A stretch of 64,000 nt of DNA from Ensifer sp. IC3342 (GCF_020193655.1 NZ_JADYVE010000001.1:496001-560000), one strand, 5' to 3'; counted from the stretch's first letter, positions 17,418 to 26,499 are shown. Numbers and translations are program-made. Notes: generated by a model from the letters alone, not told the origin.

Positions 17418-19934
17418 TTACCAAAGCCCACTCACTGGCAACCGCTCGGGCAGCAGCGCGTCGGGGAGCGCAATCGTCGCCGGTCGGACGACTCGCGTTG
17501 GCTCGCGGACCTGCACCCGGCGAATTTTCCGCGATCCCGGATCACGAGCCGATCGGGTACCCGTCGGTTGAGCGGCCTTTGCACGTTCACTTGTGCGATT
17601 ACCGGCACGCGCCTTCGGTTTCTCAATTTTCTCCACGCGGCGCTCAGTTGGAGCTTTGATGCTATCCCGCTCCTCACGCGCCGCCAGATCGCGGCTATCG
17701 GCGCGCTCGCGCTGCTTCAACGCCGTGCGCTGCGCCGCTAGGAGCCGGGTCAATTCCTCCTTTGCCGCGTCGCGTTCCCGGCGTGCCGCATCGAGGTCGC
17801 GGGCGAGTGATCTTTGCTTCTCGACCTCCAATGCGAGCGCGTCACCAGCCCGCGCTGCCGCTACCTCGGCAAGCTTTCGCGCCTCTACTGCGGCAACCTG
17901 CTCGGCCGCGGCGAGATCGGCGCGAGCCTCAAGGGCTGCTATCGATTGGCGGGCTGCCGCGAGATCGCGTTCGTAGGCTCTAAGCTTATGCCGTTCCTCA
18001 TCAAGGGCTCGTTTCGCATCGGCCAGCGCCACCTCCCCGGCTTTATGCGCTCTCAGCGCGGCGGCCTCTGATCGGATCGCTGCCGCAGCTTTGGCCTTCA
18101 AATCCTCCATCTCGCGCCGCACCGTCGTCAGATTGCGGCCATTGGCCTGCTCGCGATGCTCCAACGCCGTGCGCTGCGCCGCTAGGATCCGGGTCAATTC
18201 CTCCTTTGCCGCGTCGCGCTCCCGGCGAGCCACGTCGAGGTCGCGGGCGAGTGATCTTCCCTTCTCGACCTCCAACGCTAGCGCGTCACCAGCCCGCGCT
18301 GCCGCTACCTCGGCAAGCCTTCGCGCCTCTACCGCGGCAGCCTGCTCGGTCGCGGCGAGATTGGCGCGAGCCTCAAGGGCTGCTACCGATTGGCGGACTC
18401 TCGCGAGATCACGTTCGTAGGCTGCAAGCTTGTGCTGCTCCACATCAAGCGCTCGTTTCGTATCGGCCCGTTCCCGGCGGGCAGCCTCGAGGTCGCGCGC
18501 AAGCGACCTTCCCTTCTCGGACTCCAATGCGAGCGCTTCGCCTGCCCGGCTTGCCGCCGCCTCGGCAAGCTTTCGAGCCTCTAGCGCGGCCGCCTGCTCA
18601 GCCGCTGCGAGATCGGCGCGCGCCTCAAGGGCTGCTGCCGATTGGCGCGCTGCCGCAAGATCGCGTTCGTAGGTGGCAAGCTTATGTCGCTCTTCATCAA
18701 GCACTCGTTTCGCATCGGCCCGTTCCCGGCGAGCAGCCTCGAGGTCGCGCGCAAGAGATCTCGCCTTCTCGGATTCCGATGAGAGCGCTTCGCCTCCCCG
18801 CGTTTCCGCCGCTTCGGCAAGCTTTCGAGCCTCTATCGCGGCAGCCTGCTCAGCCGCGGCGAGATCGGCGCGAGCCTCAAGGGATGCTACCGATTGGCGG
18901 GCTGCCGCGAGATCGCGTTCGTAGGCTCTAAGCTTATGCCGCTCCTCATCAAGGGCCTGTTTCGCATCAGCCAGCGCCACCTCCCCGGCTTCCTGCGCTC
19001 TCAGCGCGGCGGCCTTGGATCGAATCGCTCCGGCAGCTTTGGCCCTCAAATCCTCCATCTCGCGCCGCACCGCCGCCAGATCGCGAGCAAGCTCTTCGAC
19101 CCTTTGGCGCTGCTGTTTCAGAGCTCGTTCTTGCTCAACCGCCTTATCAGCAACTCTGCGCGCCTGCAGAGCAGCGTCGTCGCTCGCGCGCCGCATCGCA
19201 TCGAGTTCCCGCCTTGCCGCGGCCAGATCCCGGCGGAGAATTTCCTCTCGCGCATCACCAGCCGTTTGCGCACCGTTCTTGATTGCGTCGACGTCCTTGC
19301 GCGCCGCGACGAGCTTTTGTTCCAGCGCCGCGCTCCTGGCGCGTTCGCGCGCGGCTTTCTCATTGGCCTCATTGACCACTGCGTCCGCCGCTTCCCTCGC
19401 TTGTACCGTGGTATTCGCTGCCTGATCGAGTTGAGCGCTCATGGCTTTCAGGTCGGCCCACGCTGCACTAAGCTCCTGCGTCAAGGTGGCGCCCAGCTGA
19501 CGCTCCGTCTGCGTTTCTCGGCGGGCCACTTCGAGCTCCCTGCGAGTGGCCGCCAGGTCATGAAGCAAAGCTTGGACTTTCGACCGCTCTCGCTTCAGAG
19601 CAGACAATAGCTCCGCCGCCGACGGCGCCGCCACCGGCGCTAGCGCCGCGGGCGGGCGCCTTTCGGCTTGGGTGGGCGATGGCTGCCTTACCGGCGCCGG
19701 TGTTGGTCGTTGGGCAATGATGACGGCACGTTCCCGGCTGTCACTTCCGGCATCGGACGCCGGCTCACTGATTGCCGGCGATCCAAGCAGCAGAACAAGA
19801 TAGAAGGGAGTGAAGAAGCGGGCGGCACTGATCGACCTCGGCCGTATGCGGTACCACGAAACTGCTGCGGTTCGACATCCCCTGGAGACGAATGCAGGGC
19901 TGTCACAGGTCGGCTCGGATAGCTTGATATCCAT
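17418..19934 (-). CDS. Membrane-anchored, repeat-built coiled-coil protein
   Basis: 838 residues from the ATG at 19934. One hydrophobic segment near residue 45 (FFTPFYLVLLLGSPAIS) looks like a signal anchor or signal peptide. It is followed by a Pro/Ala linker, then a nearly continuous Ala/Arg/Glu coiled coil to about residue 760 and a basic, Pro-containing tail. The coil includes four copies of an 84-residue unit (start motif LDEERHKLxAYERDLAAARQS), exactly 12 heptads. A prefix module beginning RREMEDLxAKAA is duplicated before units 1 and 4. No enzymatic motif is visible. Likely a structural filament or scaffold; homology hits to SMC or tropomyosin would reflect composition only. Probably an operon with the secreted Gly-rich gene downstream. 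Confidence 0.7.
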   Translation of the reverse strand: MDIKLSEPTCDSPAFVSRGCRTAAVSWYRIRPRSISAARFFTPFYLVLLLGSPAISEPASDAGSDSRERAVIIAQRPTPAPVRQPSPTQAERRPPAALAPVAAPSAAELLSALKRERSKVQALLHDLAATRRELEVARRETQTERQLGATLTQELSAAWADLKAMSAQLDQAANTTVQAREAADAVVNEANEKAARERARSAALEQKLVAARKDVDAIKNGAQTAGDAREEILRRDLAAARRELDAMRRASDDAALQARRVADKAVEQERALKQQRQRVEELARDLAAVRREMEDLRAKAAGAIRSKAAALRAQEAGEVALADAKQALDEERHKLRAYERDLAAARQSVASLEARADLAAAEQAAAIEARKLAEAAETRGGEALSSESEKARSLARDLEAARRERADAKRVLDEERHKLATYERDLAAARQSAAALEARADLAAAEQAAALEARKLAEAAASRAGEALALESEKGRSLARDLEAARRERADTKRALDVEQHKLAAYERDLARVRQSVAALEARANLAATEQAAAVEARRLAEVAAARAGDALALEVEKGRSLARDLDVARRERDAAKEELTRILAAQRTALEHREQANGRNLTTVRREMEDLKAKAAAAIRSEAAALRAHKAGEVALADAKRALDEERHKLRAYERDLAAARQSIAALEARADLAAAEQVAAVEARKLAEVAAARAGDALALEVEKQRSLARDLDAARRERDAAKEELTRLLAAQRTALKQRERADSRDLAAREERDSIKAPTERRVEKIEKPKARAGNRTSERAKAAQPTGTRSARDPGSRKIRRVQVREPTRVVRPATIALPDALLPERLPVSGLW
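17740..19070 (-). repeat. Internal coding repeats of the coiled-coil gene
   Basis: The DNA encoding LDEERHKLxAYERDL recurs near 18970, 18720, 18465 and 18020. The first three lie about 252 bp apart; the last gap is longer because a roughly 64-codon prefix module is inserted. DNA identity between copies is high, which implies recent internal duplication or gene conversion. Confidence 0.75.
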
Positions 19935-20231
19935 GACTGATCCTCCGGCCAGGCGCGACTGACACAAACGTCATGCGCGCACAGCGCTGGTGATCCTCAG
20001 GGGTATGGTTCAGTCTAGCACAGCTGGTTCGTGGCGATGCCCTTCCAATAGGGTTAGGTATCCGCCAATTGGCTTAATCCATCCTCATTACCTGAACGTC
20101 TTCAGCCGGTGCCGTGGTCGAGAGTCCGCAAAGGCCTGAGCGCATTGGATGAGGAAAGATTGCCGACGGAGGACAAGTGATCGCCCCCCGCGAATGGGCC
20201 CAGGACGAGGGCAGAGAACCGGTGTTGGAAC
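19935..20231. other. Non-coding interval between coiled-coil gene and tRNA-Gln
   Basis: About 300 bp with no credible gene on either strand. It should hold the promoter of the minus-strand coiled-coil gene; no strong consensus box or repeat was recognised. Confidence 0.5.
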
Positions 20232-20306
20232 TGGCTGGGGCGCCTGGATTCGAACCAGGGAATGGCGGTACCAAAAACCGCTGCCTTACCGCTTGGCTAC
20301 GCCCCA
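20232..20306 (-). tRNA. tRNA-Gln (anticodon TTG)
   Basis: Minus-strand gene starting TGGGGCGTAGCCAAGCGG and ending in encoded CCA. The anticodon arm GCGGT-TTTTGGT-ACCGC gives anticodon TTG for CAA. The T arm GGTTCGAATCC is intact. 75 nt. Confidence 0.95.
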
Positions 20307-20591
20307 ACTTAAAGCTGGCGAGAAATCGCCTTGCCAAATCGTGCGCCTGATTAGCAAAGCTCGTGGCCCGTCACAATGCTTAACTTCGCGTTGGGCGCAG
20401 ATTTCTTTCGTCGGCCAGAGGCCAGCTCGTACGCGCAGCGATCCTTGCGGGAAATTCCAACGTGGGAAGCGGTTTCCTCCGATGGCCCTTTGGCCTATTG
20501 TCGCGGCGCGCCTCTGCAATGTGGTTAAGGCAGGTGCAGAGCCAATGGCCATCATCGAGATCGAGTACACGTGAAAGCCAGGAAGAAACGC

Positions 20592-21515
20592 ATGCAGGGA
20601 CCGGATTTCGACCTCGACTTCAAGCCGGCCCACGGCGAGGCGGTGCCTGTTGCCGACGGTGTACAGCGCATTACGGTCAACAATCCCGGCCCCTTCACCT
20701 TCCATGGAACAAACACCTATATTGTCGGCAAACGTTCCGTCGCAGTGATCGATCCGGGGCCTGACGACGACGCACATTTCCGTGCCCTGATGGCGGCGCT
20801 CGATGGCTGCGAGGTGACGCACATCGCCGTCAGCCATACGCACCGCGACCATTCCCCCCTCGCGCGCCGGCTAAAGGCCGCGACCGGCGCCGCGATCGTT
20901 GCCGAAGGCCCCCACCGCGCGGCCCGCCCCTTGCATGCCGGTGAAACCAACCCCTTCGCCGAAAGCTCGGATATGGATTTCATGCCCGACGTCGCGCTTT
21001 CCGAAGGTGGGCGGGTCGAGGGCGACGGCTGGAGCCTGACGGCCGTAATGACACCCGGGCATACCGCAAATCACGCCGCCTTCGCGCTCGACGGCACCGG
21101 CATCTTCTTTTCCGCCGATCATGTCATGGCCTGGGCGACGAGTATCGTTGCACCACCCGACGGCGCCATGGCCGACTACATGGCCTCGCTCGAAAAGCTG
21201 TTGCAGCGGGACGATCGGCTCTATCTGCCCGGCCACGGCGGTCCGGTGACCGATCCCGGGTCGTTCCTCCGCGCCCTTCGGGCACACCGCAAGATGCGCG
21301 AGCGCTCCGTGCTTGAACGCATCCGCGCCGGCGACCGGAAAATCCCGGACATGGTGAAGGTGATCTACGCTTCGACCGACCCGCGGCTCCACGGAGCCGC
21401 GGCACTTTCGGTCCTGGCGCATCTCGAAGATCTCGTGGAACAGGGCCGCGTCGAAACCGACGGTCCGCCGTCGCTCTTCGGCGACTATCGGCTGGTGCCG
21501 GGCGGCGCCGGATGA
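20592..21515 (+). CDS. MBL-fold metallo-hydrolase (LACTB2-like)
   Basis: 307 residues from the ATG at 20592 (GGAAG upstream; an in-frame GTG lies seven codons earlier). The metallo-beta-lactamase fold shows the zinc motif HTHRDHS, then GHTANH, FSADHVMAW and LPGHGGPV, so both metal sites look complete. The C-terminal region resembles the winged-helix tail of LACTB2-type hydrolases, which act on RNA or thioester-like substrates. The substrate here is unknown; a true beta-lactamase role is unlikely because there is no signal peptide. Single gene. Confidence 0.85.
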   Translation: MQGPDFDLDFKPAHGEAVPVADGVQRITVNNPGPFTFHGTNTYIVGKRSVAVIDPGPDDDAHFRALMAALDGCEVTHIAVSHTHRDHSPLARRLKAATGAAIVAEGPHRAARPLHAGETNPFAESSDMDFMPDVALSEGGRVEGDGWSLTAVMTPGHTANHAAFALDGTGIFFSADHVMAWATSIVAPPDGAMADYMASLEKLLQRDDRLYLPGHGGPVTDPGSFLRALRAHRKMRERSVLERIRAGDRKIPDMVKVIYASTDPRLHGAAALSVLAHLEDLVEQGRVETDGPPSLFGDYRLVPGGAG

Positions 21516-21522
21516 CCAAGCC

Positions 21523-21620
21523 ATGTTTCCCTAAATCATACCCGATTTAAGGAAACATGCAGCAATTCAAGGTGCTACAGCGTCCTTTGCGCGTCTGATA
21601 AGACGCGCGGCGCTGCAGCC
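21523..21620. repeat. Dispersed rhizobial repeat, copy B
   Basis: CATGTTTCCCTAAATCATAC, an inverted TTTCC / GGAAA stem ending ACATGCAGCA, then AGGTGCTACAGCGTCC and the hairpin GCGTC-TGATAA-GACGC and GGCGCTGCAGC. Same order of modules as 13031-13132. It lies between the metallo-hydrolase and the convergent DUF1499 gene. Confidence 0.75.
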
Positions 21621-21630
21621 GGCAGCGCGG

Positions 21631-22536
21631 TCAATCGCCGGCAATGCCCAGAAGCTCGGCGTCAAGCGCCCGCAGGAACTCTTCGGCAAAGGCGGCGCCC
21701 ATGCCAAGATCATGGGCGCCATGGCGAGAGGCGACGCGCAAATCGACGAAAGTCGTCTCCGCCTCCTCCCGGAGCCTGATCAGTACATCGTAGCGGAAGC
21801 CGACAATCAAGGTACGCCATTCGCCCTGCAGCACGACGTCGGTGGAGCGCCGTCCCGGAAGCGCATCAAGATCCGGCACGGGGCGCGCAGCCGGAACCGG
21901 AATGACGTCCGGCTCGCTGCTCGTGTCCGCTCCAGCGCCGCGCTGAACGGCCAGATCCTCAAGGTCTGCGCGGGCGTTGTCGACGCCGAGTTCCGCGGTG
22001 GTGGCGATACGCGTCTCTCCGACGACCTTGCGCACGCCCTGGAACACGCGGTCGAGGGCGCCGTCGTAGCGCCTGCCCGTCAATCCCGGATAGGCGGCGA
22101 TTTGTGCCTCCCGATCCTGCGGCGTCACCGTCGGGTTGCGCGCGAGCCAGCTCATTTCTGTGACGGGGGCCTTGATCCACGGCGGCGGCGTCACCGTGTC
22201 GGTCGTGACGTCGTAGATTTTTGGCCGTATCAGATATTGCACGGCGCCGTAGCCAAGAAAGCCGAGCGGAGGGGCGGCATAGGCGAGCGCGGACAGCGAT
22301 GCGATGCCGCCGACCGCCGCCACCTGCCACAGACGGGTGAGCCCTATTGCCGCGAGCAGCACGCCAGCCAGGGCAAGAACGCCCGACAGTGAGGCAAGCG
22401 CCAGAAAATGCGGCGTCGTCAATGGACCGAAACGGTGCGCCAGCAGCGACAGCGCGAAGATCGCAAACGCGATGCGGGCGAGCCCGCGCGCCCAGTGCGC
22501 GGCGTAGGAATAGGGACGCTCGTAGCGGACAATCAT
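21631..22536 (-). CDS. DUF1499-domain membrane protein
   Basis: 301 residues. The N-terminal third has three hydrophobic helices (ARIAFAIFALSLLAHRFG, LASLSGVLALAGVLLAAIG, VAAVGGIASLSALAYAAP). The rest is a soluble DUF1499 domain with the conserved DVTTDTVTPPPW start and a C-terminal region RYDVLIRLREE. Function of the family is unknown. The ATG at 22536 overlaps the stop of a possible 52-codon gene (ATGA), suggesting coupling. Confidence 0.8.
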   Translation of the reverse strand: MIVRYERPYSYAAHWARGLARIAFAIFALSLLAHRFGPLTTPHFLALASLSGVLALAGVLLAAIGLTRLWQVAAVGGIASLSALAYAAPPLGFLGYGAVQYLIRPKIYDVTTDTVTPPPWIKAPVTEMSWLARNPTVTPQDREAQIAAYPGLTGRRYDGALDRVFQGVRKVVGETRIATTAELGVDNARADLEDLAVQRGAGADTSSEPDVIPVPAARPVPDLDALPGRRSTDVVLQGEWRTLIVGFRYDVLIRLREEAETTFVDLRVASRHGAHDLGMGAAFAEEFLRALDAELLGIAGD

Positions 22537-22691
22537 CTAACGGAATCAATCCCCGAAGCGGAACAGACCATGGCCTTCTTAGACCATGGCGTCGGGCGTG
22601 GGAACAGCCAATGCTCGCCCATCTCCCGACGAAACTGCGCTTGCGGTGGTGCCGTAAATTCGCCATTCTCGTTAAACAGGTATTTCGACAT
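22533..22691 (-). CDS. Possible small protein coupled to the DUF1499 gene
   Basis: 52 codons from the ATG at 22691, beginning MSKYLFNENGEFTAPPQAQF, hydrophilic and without a known family. The stop overlaps the DUF1499 start as ATGA, the usual signature of translational coupling. The ribosome site is weak and the C-terminal part looks low quality, so this is tentative. Confidence 0.4.
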   Translation of the reverse strand: MSKYLFNENGEFTAPPQAQFRREMGEHWLFPRPTPWSKKAMVCSASGIDSVR

Positions 22692-22795
22692 TAAGGATTC
22701 TCGTTTAACGTTCTGTTGCGGGAAGCAGTTCAACCGGAGGCATCGGCCGGCGTCGACAGTGGAAACAACGCGCGGCAATCAACGGAGAGGACATC

Positions 22796-23182
22796 ATGGT
22801 CGCACCGGAAACAAGCGTGACGAAGGCTGCCCCCGCCCTCCTGCCTCAACCTAGCGACGCAGCCATACCGATGGCACTGCTCGAACTGGAACTTTCTCTT
22901 GATGGATTTTCCGGGAGCAAGGATGAATTTGCCTCCTTTGTGCGCACTGTCGCTGCGGATATCGGAGGGGAATTGCTTTTCACCCTACCGGCGTCCGGTC
23001 TCATCGAGGATTGCCTCACGATCGCCGCCATTCGTTACAGCGATGCCGGAAAGGCGCCGACAATCCTGTTCGTCTGCCTGGGCGGAGACGGGACTTCGAT
23101 CCGGGTCGAGCAGCCAGGCGAACGAACCGCGGACCTGAAAAGCTTTGCCGAAGCCTTTGTCGGCGTGCTCGAGCGGATCTGA
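22796..23182 (+). CDS. Hypothetical protein
   Basis: 128 residues, soluble and acidic, with alternating strands and helices (LLELELSLDGF, GELLFTLPASG, TILFVCLGGDGTSIRV) and no signal peptide. The ATG follows CGGAGAGGACATC. No family recognised. Codon usage matches the surrounding core genes, so it is probably a genuine lineage-specific gene. It is followed by a repeat-filled 360-bp gap. Confidence 0.6.
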   Translation: MVAPETSVTKAAPALLPQPSDAAIPMALLELELSLDGFSGSKDEFASFVRTVAADIGGELLFTLPASGLIEDCLTIAAIRYSDAGKAPTILFVCLGGDGTSIRVEQPGERTADLKSFAEAFVGVLERI

Positions 23183-23543
23183 AATAAGGCCACTGCATGT
23201 CTCCTTTAAAGATCTGCAGCAATTGAAGTTTACGGTGGCCTTTGTGCATCTGATAAGACGCCCGCCGTCATTAGATCATTTCATTGTTTCACTGAAACGG
23301 TGAAATGATTTAACCCTTTGAAACTACGCAATTCCAAACCGAAAACCGTTGCACACTTTTCCTGGAATCGCCCTAGATTGACCGCCACTCTACAGCGGAC
23401 ACATGGTATTCTTGTTGCCGTTGAATCGCGCCTGCGGACCGCAACCATGCATCCCCTTCCTGCTTGCAACTTCGTTGCGCGGAGGACGAACCGACATGCC
23501 GCCGATCTCTGTTGCGCAAGCGAGCGCCGATCAGGAGGCAGGA
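23183..23543. other. Intergenic interval carrying degenerate repeats
   Basis: A diverged copy of the dispersed repeat (23195-23270: CATGTCTCCTTTAAAG, GCAGCAATTGAAG, CATCTGATAAGACGC) is followed by the nested hairpin at 23275-23309. The rest should hold the promoter of the lipoprotein gene. No gene seen. Confidence 0.5.
23275..23309. repeat. Nested hairpin
   Basis: Outer arms ATCATTTCA (23275-23283) and TGAAATGAT (23301-23309) enclose inner arms GTTTCA / TGAAAC. This symmetric structure suggests a mobile or dispersed palindrome. Confidence 0.55.
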
Positions 23544-23789
23544 ATGACCATGACGACAACGAGACTGCTGACACTCGCCGCGGCAGGATTGATGCTTGCC
23601 GGGTGTCAGACGATGACTCCGCAGGAGCGGCGCGCAGAGGACGAAACAACCTGCGCCTCCTATGGCTTTCGCCGCGGCACCGATGCGTTTGCCACCTGCC
23701 TGCAGCGCATAGAACTCGACCGCCGCGCCGAAGCACGAGCCTTCCGCTACGAAAGCGACATCCTTCTGCGAAGGCCTTACTGGTATTGA
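23544..23789 (+). CDS. Small lipoprotein
   Basis: 81 residues from the ATG at 23544, preceded by AGGAGG. The signal peptide ends in the lipobox LMLAGC. The mature part carries two further Cys residues (TTCASYGFRRGTDAFATCLQR), a C-x(n)-C pattern widespread in small alphaproteobacterial lipoproteins. Function unknown. It stands alone and converges on ppdK. Confidence 0.7.
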   Translation: MTMTTTRLLTLAAAGLMLAGCQTMTPQERRAEDETTCASYGFRRGTDAFATCLQRIELDRRAEARAFRYESDILLRRPYWY

Positions 23790-23808
23790 AGCGGACGCCG
23801 ACCGGCCG

Positions 23809-26499
23809 TCAACTTGCCGCCAGCGCTTCTTCCTTCTCATTGCCGTTGATCGCCGCTTGCGCCGCCGCCAGCCGGGCGATCGGCACGCGGAAGGGCGAGC
23901 AGGAGACATAGTCGAGACCCGCCTCCTCGCAGAAGCGGATGGACGCGGGGTCGCCGCCATGCTCGCCGCATATCCCGAGCTTCAAGCCTTTCTTGGTCCG
24001 CCGGCCGCGCTCGGCCGCAATCTGGATCAGCTCGCCGACACCGTCGAAATCGAGAGAGACGAACGGATCCTGCTCGATGATGCCCTTCTGCTGGTAGGTG
24101 GCGAGAAACAGGGCGGCGTCATCGCGCGAGATGCCGAAGGTGGTCTGCGTCAGGTCGTTGGTGCCGAAGGAGAAGAAATCGGCCGATTCGGCGATCGTGT
24201 CCGCCCGGAGCGCCGCGCGCGGCAACTCGATCATCGTACCGACGAGGTAATCGATGTTCACACCGGCCTCGCCGATGACGTCTTTCGCGACCGCCTCGAT
24301 CCGTTCCTTGACGTAGTCAAGCTCGGAGCGAAGCCCCACGAGCGGTACCATGATCTCCGGGACTACGGCAGCGCCGGTCTTGCGCGCGGCCTCGACCGCG
24401 GCCTCGAAAATGGCGCGCGCCTGCATTTCGGCAATTTCCGGGTAGGAAATCGCCAAACGGCATCCGCGATGCCCGAGCATCGGGTTGAACTCGTGCAAAG
24501 CATCGACCCGTTGGCGCAAGTCCGAAGGATCGATGGACAGGACTCCGGCAACGTCGGCAATCTCGTCGTCCGTCTTCGGAAGGAACTCGTGGAGCGGCGG
24601 GTCGAGAAGGCGGATCGTGACCGGCAGGCCGTGCATGATCGAGAAGAGCTCGATGAAATCCGAACGCTGCATCGGCAGAAGTTTGGCGAGTGCTGTGCGC
24701 CGGCCCGCCTCGTCTTCAGCGAGAATCATTTCGCGCATCACATTGATGCGGTCGTCCTCGAAGAACATATGCTCGGTGCGGCAGAGGCCGATGCCTTCGG
24801 CGCCGAAGGAACGGGCAGCACGCGCATCCGCCGGCGTTTCGGCGTTGGTGCGGACGGTCATCCGGCGGCTCTGATCGGCCCATTCCATGATCCGGCCGAA
24901 GTCGCCGGAAAGCTCGGGCTGAAGCATCGGGATTTCGCCCTTCAGCACCTGGCCGGATGACCCGTCGATCGTAATGACGTCGCCCCTCGTCAGGGTCACG
25001 CTTGCGGCGATCAAGAGCTCGTTGCGCGGATCGACGCGGATATTGCCCGCCCCGGAAACGCAAGGCGTGCCCATGCCGCGGGCGACGACGGCCGCATGGC
25101 TCGTCATGCCTCCGCGGGTCGTCAGGATCCCCTGCGCCGCATGCATGCCGTGGATATCCTCGGGGCTCGTCTCGACGCGGACCAGAATGACCTTGCGCCC
25201 CTCCTTGACGGCTTGGACGGCCTCTTCGGAGGAGAAGACGATCTCGCCGGTTGCCGCGCCCGGCGAGGCCGGCAGGCCGGATCCGATGATGTCTCGCCGC
25301 GCATGGGGGTCGATCGTCGGATGCAGGAGCTGGTCGAGCGAGGCCGGATCGATCCGCGCCACTGCCTCTTGCTTGGAAATCAGCCCCTGTTCGGCCATGT
25401 CGACCGCGATCCTCAGCGCCGCCTTGGCGGTGCGCTTGCCGGACCGGGTCTGCAGCATCCACAGCTTGCCACGCTCGATCGTGAATTCCAGGTCCTGCAT
25501 ATCGCGGTAATGCCGTTCGAGCTTGCTGCAGATCGCCTCGAATTCAGCGAAGGCCTCGGGCATCAGCTTTTCCAAGGACGGCTTGTCGGAGCCCGACGCA
25601 ATGCGCGCAGCCTCTGTGATGTTCTGCGGGGTGCGAATGCCGGCGACGACGTCCTCGCCTTGCGCGTTCACCAGAAACTCGCCATAGAGCTCGCTTTCGC
25701 CGGTCGATGGATTGCGCGTGAAGGCGACGCCGGTCGCCGACGAATTTCCGAGATTGCCGAAGACCATCGCCTGAACATTGACCGCGGTACCCCAGCCGGC
25801 CGGGATACCATGAAGATGCCGGTAGGTGATCGCGCGCGGGTTCATCCAGCTTGAAAAGACGGCGCCGATCGCGCCCCAGAGCTGAACCTCAGGGTCCTGC
25901 GGAAAGGGCTCGCCAAGCACCTCTTCGATCGCCTCCTTGTAGCGCGAAATAACGTGCTGCCACTCGACGGCCGAAAGTTCCGTATCCTGCTCGTGGCCAA
26001 GCCGTCCCTTCTCGTCCTCGAGGATTTCCTCGAAGACCTCATGGTCGACGCCCATGACGACGTCGCCATACATCTGGATGAAGCGCCGGTAACTATCCCA
26101 GGCAAAGCGCGCATCGCCGGCGTCGTGCCCGAGCGCATGCACGGACTGGTCGTTGAGGCCGAGGTTCAGAACCGTGTCCATCATGCCGGGCATCGACGCG
26201 CGCGCGCCGGAACGGACGGACAAGAGCAGCGGACGAGTCGTGTCGCCGAAGGTGCGGCCGGTAATTTCTTCCATCCGGGTAATGCCTTCCCGCACCTGCT
26301 CGCGCAGGCCGTCGGGCATGGCTCTATCATTTTCGAAGTAGCTGTTGCAGGCATCCGTGACGATCGTCAGTCCCGGCGGCACCGGCAGGCCGAGATTGCA
26401 CATTTCGGCGAGGTTCGCTCCCTTGCCACCGAGCCTGTCGCGATCCCCCGCACGCCCTTCGGCCTTGCCTCCGCCGAAGGTGTATACCCATTTCGTCAT
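23809..26499 (-). CDS. ppdK: PpdK, pyruvate phosphate dikinase
   Basis: 896 residues. Interconverts pyruvate, ATP and phosphate with PEP, AMP and pyrophosphate, linking C4 metabolism and gluconeogenesis in the cytosol. Domain order is the ATP-grasp domain (LGGKGANLAEM onward), the swivelling phosphohistidine domain with His468 in GGMTSHAAVVARG, and the PEP/pyruvate TIM barrel ending in the active-site Cys844 in ICGEHGGDP. Length matches bacterial PpdK. It lies 182 bp downstream of smc on the same strand. A TATACT -10-like box and an inverted TGCACC/GGTGCA in that gap suggest its own promoter. Confidence 0.96.
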   Translation of the reverse strand: MTKWVYTFGGGKAEGRAGDRDRLGGKGANLAEMCNLGLPVPPGLTIVTDACNSYFENDRAMPDGLREQVREGITRMEEITGRTFGDTTRPLLLSVRSGARASMPGMMDTVLNLGLNDQSVHALGHDAGDARFAWDSYRRFIQMYGDVVMGVDHEVFEEILEDEKGRLGHEQDTELSAVEWQHVISRYKEAIEEVLGEPFPQDPEVQLWGAIGAVFSSWMNPRAITYRHLHGIPAGWGTAVNVQAMVFGNLGNSSATGVAFTRNPSTGESELYGEFLVNAQGEDVVAGIRTPQNITEAARIASGSDKPSLEKLMPEAFAEFEAICSKLERHYRDMQDLEFTIERGKLWMLQTRSGKRTAKAALRIAVDMAEQGLISKQEAVARIDPASLDQLLHPTIDPHARRDIIGSGLPASPGAATGEIVFSSEEAVQAVKEGRKVILVRVETSPEDIHGMHAAQGILTTRGGMTSHAAVVARGMGTPCVSGAGNIRVDPRNELLIAASVTLTRGDVITIDGSSGQVLKGEIPMLQPELSGDFGRIMEWADQSRRMTVRTNAETPADARAARSFGAEGIGLCRTEHMFFEDDRINVMREMILAEDEAGRRTALAKLLPMQRSDFIELFSIMHGLPVTIRLLDPPLHEFLPKTDDEIADVAGVLSIDPSDLRQRVDALHEFNPMLGHRGCRLAISYPEIAEMQARAIFEAAVEAARKTGAAVVPEIMVPLVGLRSELDYVKERIEAVAKDVIGEAGVNIDYLVGTMIELPRAALRADTIAESADFFSFGTNDLTQTTFGISRDDAALFLATYQQKGIIEQDPFVSLDFDGVGELIQIAAERGRRTKKGLKLGICGEHGGDPASIRFCEEAGLDYVSCSPFRVPIARLAAAQAAINGNEKEEALAAS

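Noticed and set aside
16782-17741. Pro-rich open frame opposite the Gly-rich gene
   Set aside because: Gly codons read in reverse give Pro; the minus-strand frame has a signal peptide and a ribosome site, whereas this one has neither.
17740-19070. CRISPR-like periodicity
   Set aside because: The spacing is 252 bp, in frame, and encodes heptad repeats; there are no short direct repeats with unique spacers.
17418-19934. Coiled-coil gene as an SMC or chemoreceptor homologue
   Set aside because: No ATPase head or chemoreceptor signalling tip; similarity would come only from Ala/Glu/Arg heptads.
13770-20306. Genomic island bounded by tRNA-Pro and tRNA-Gln
   Set aside because: No integrase, attachment-site duplication or composition shift was seen between the two tRNAs.
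20571-21515. Metallo-hydrolase as a beta-lactamase resistance gene
   Set aside because: No signal peptide, and the motifs fit the LACTB2-like hydrolases rather than class B lactamases.
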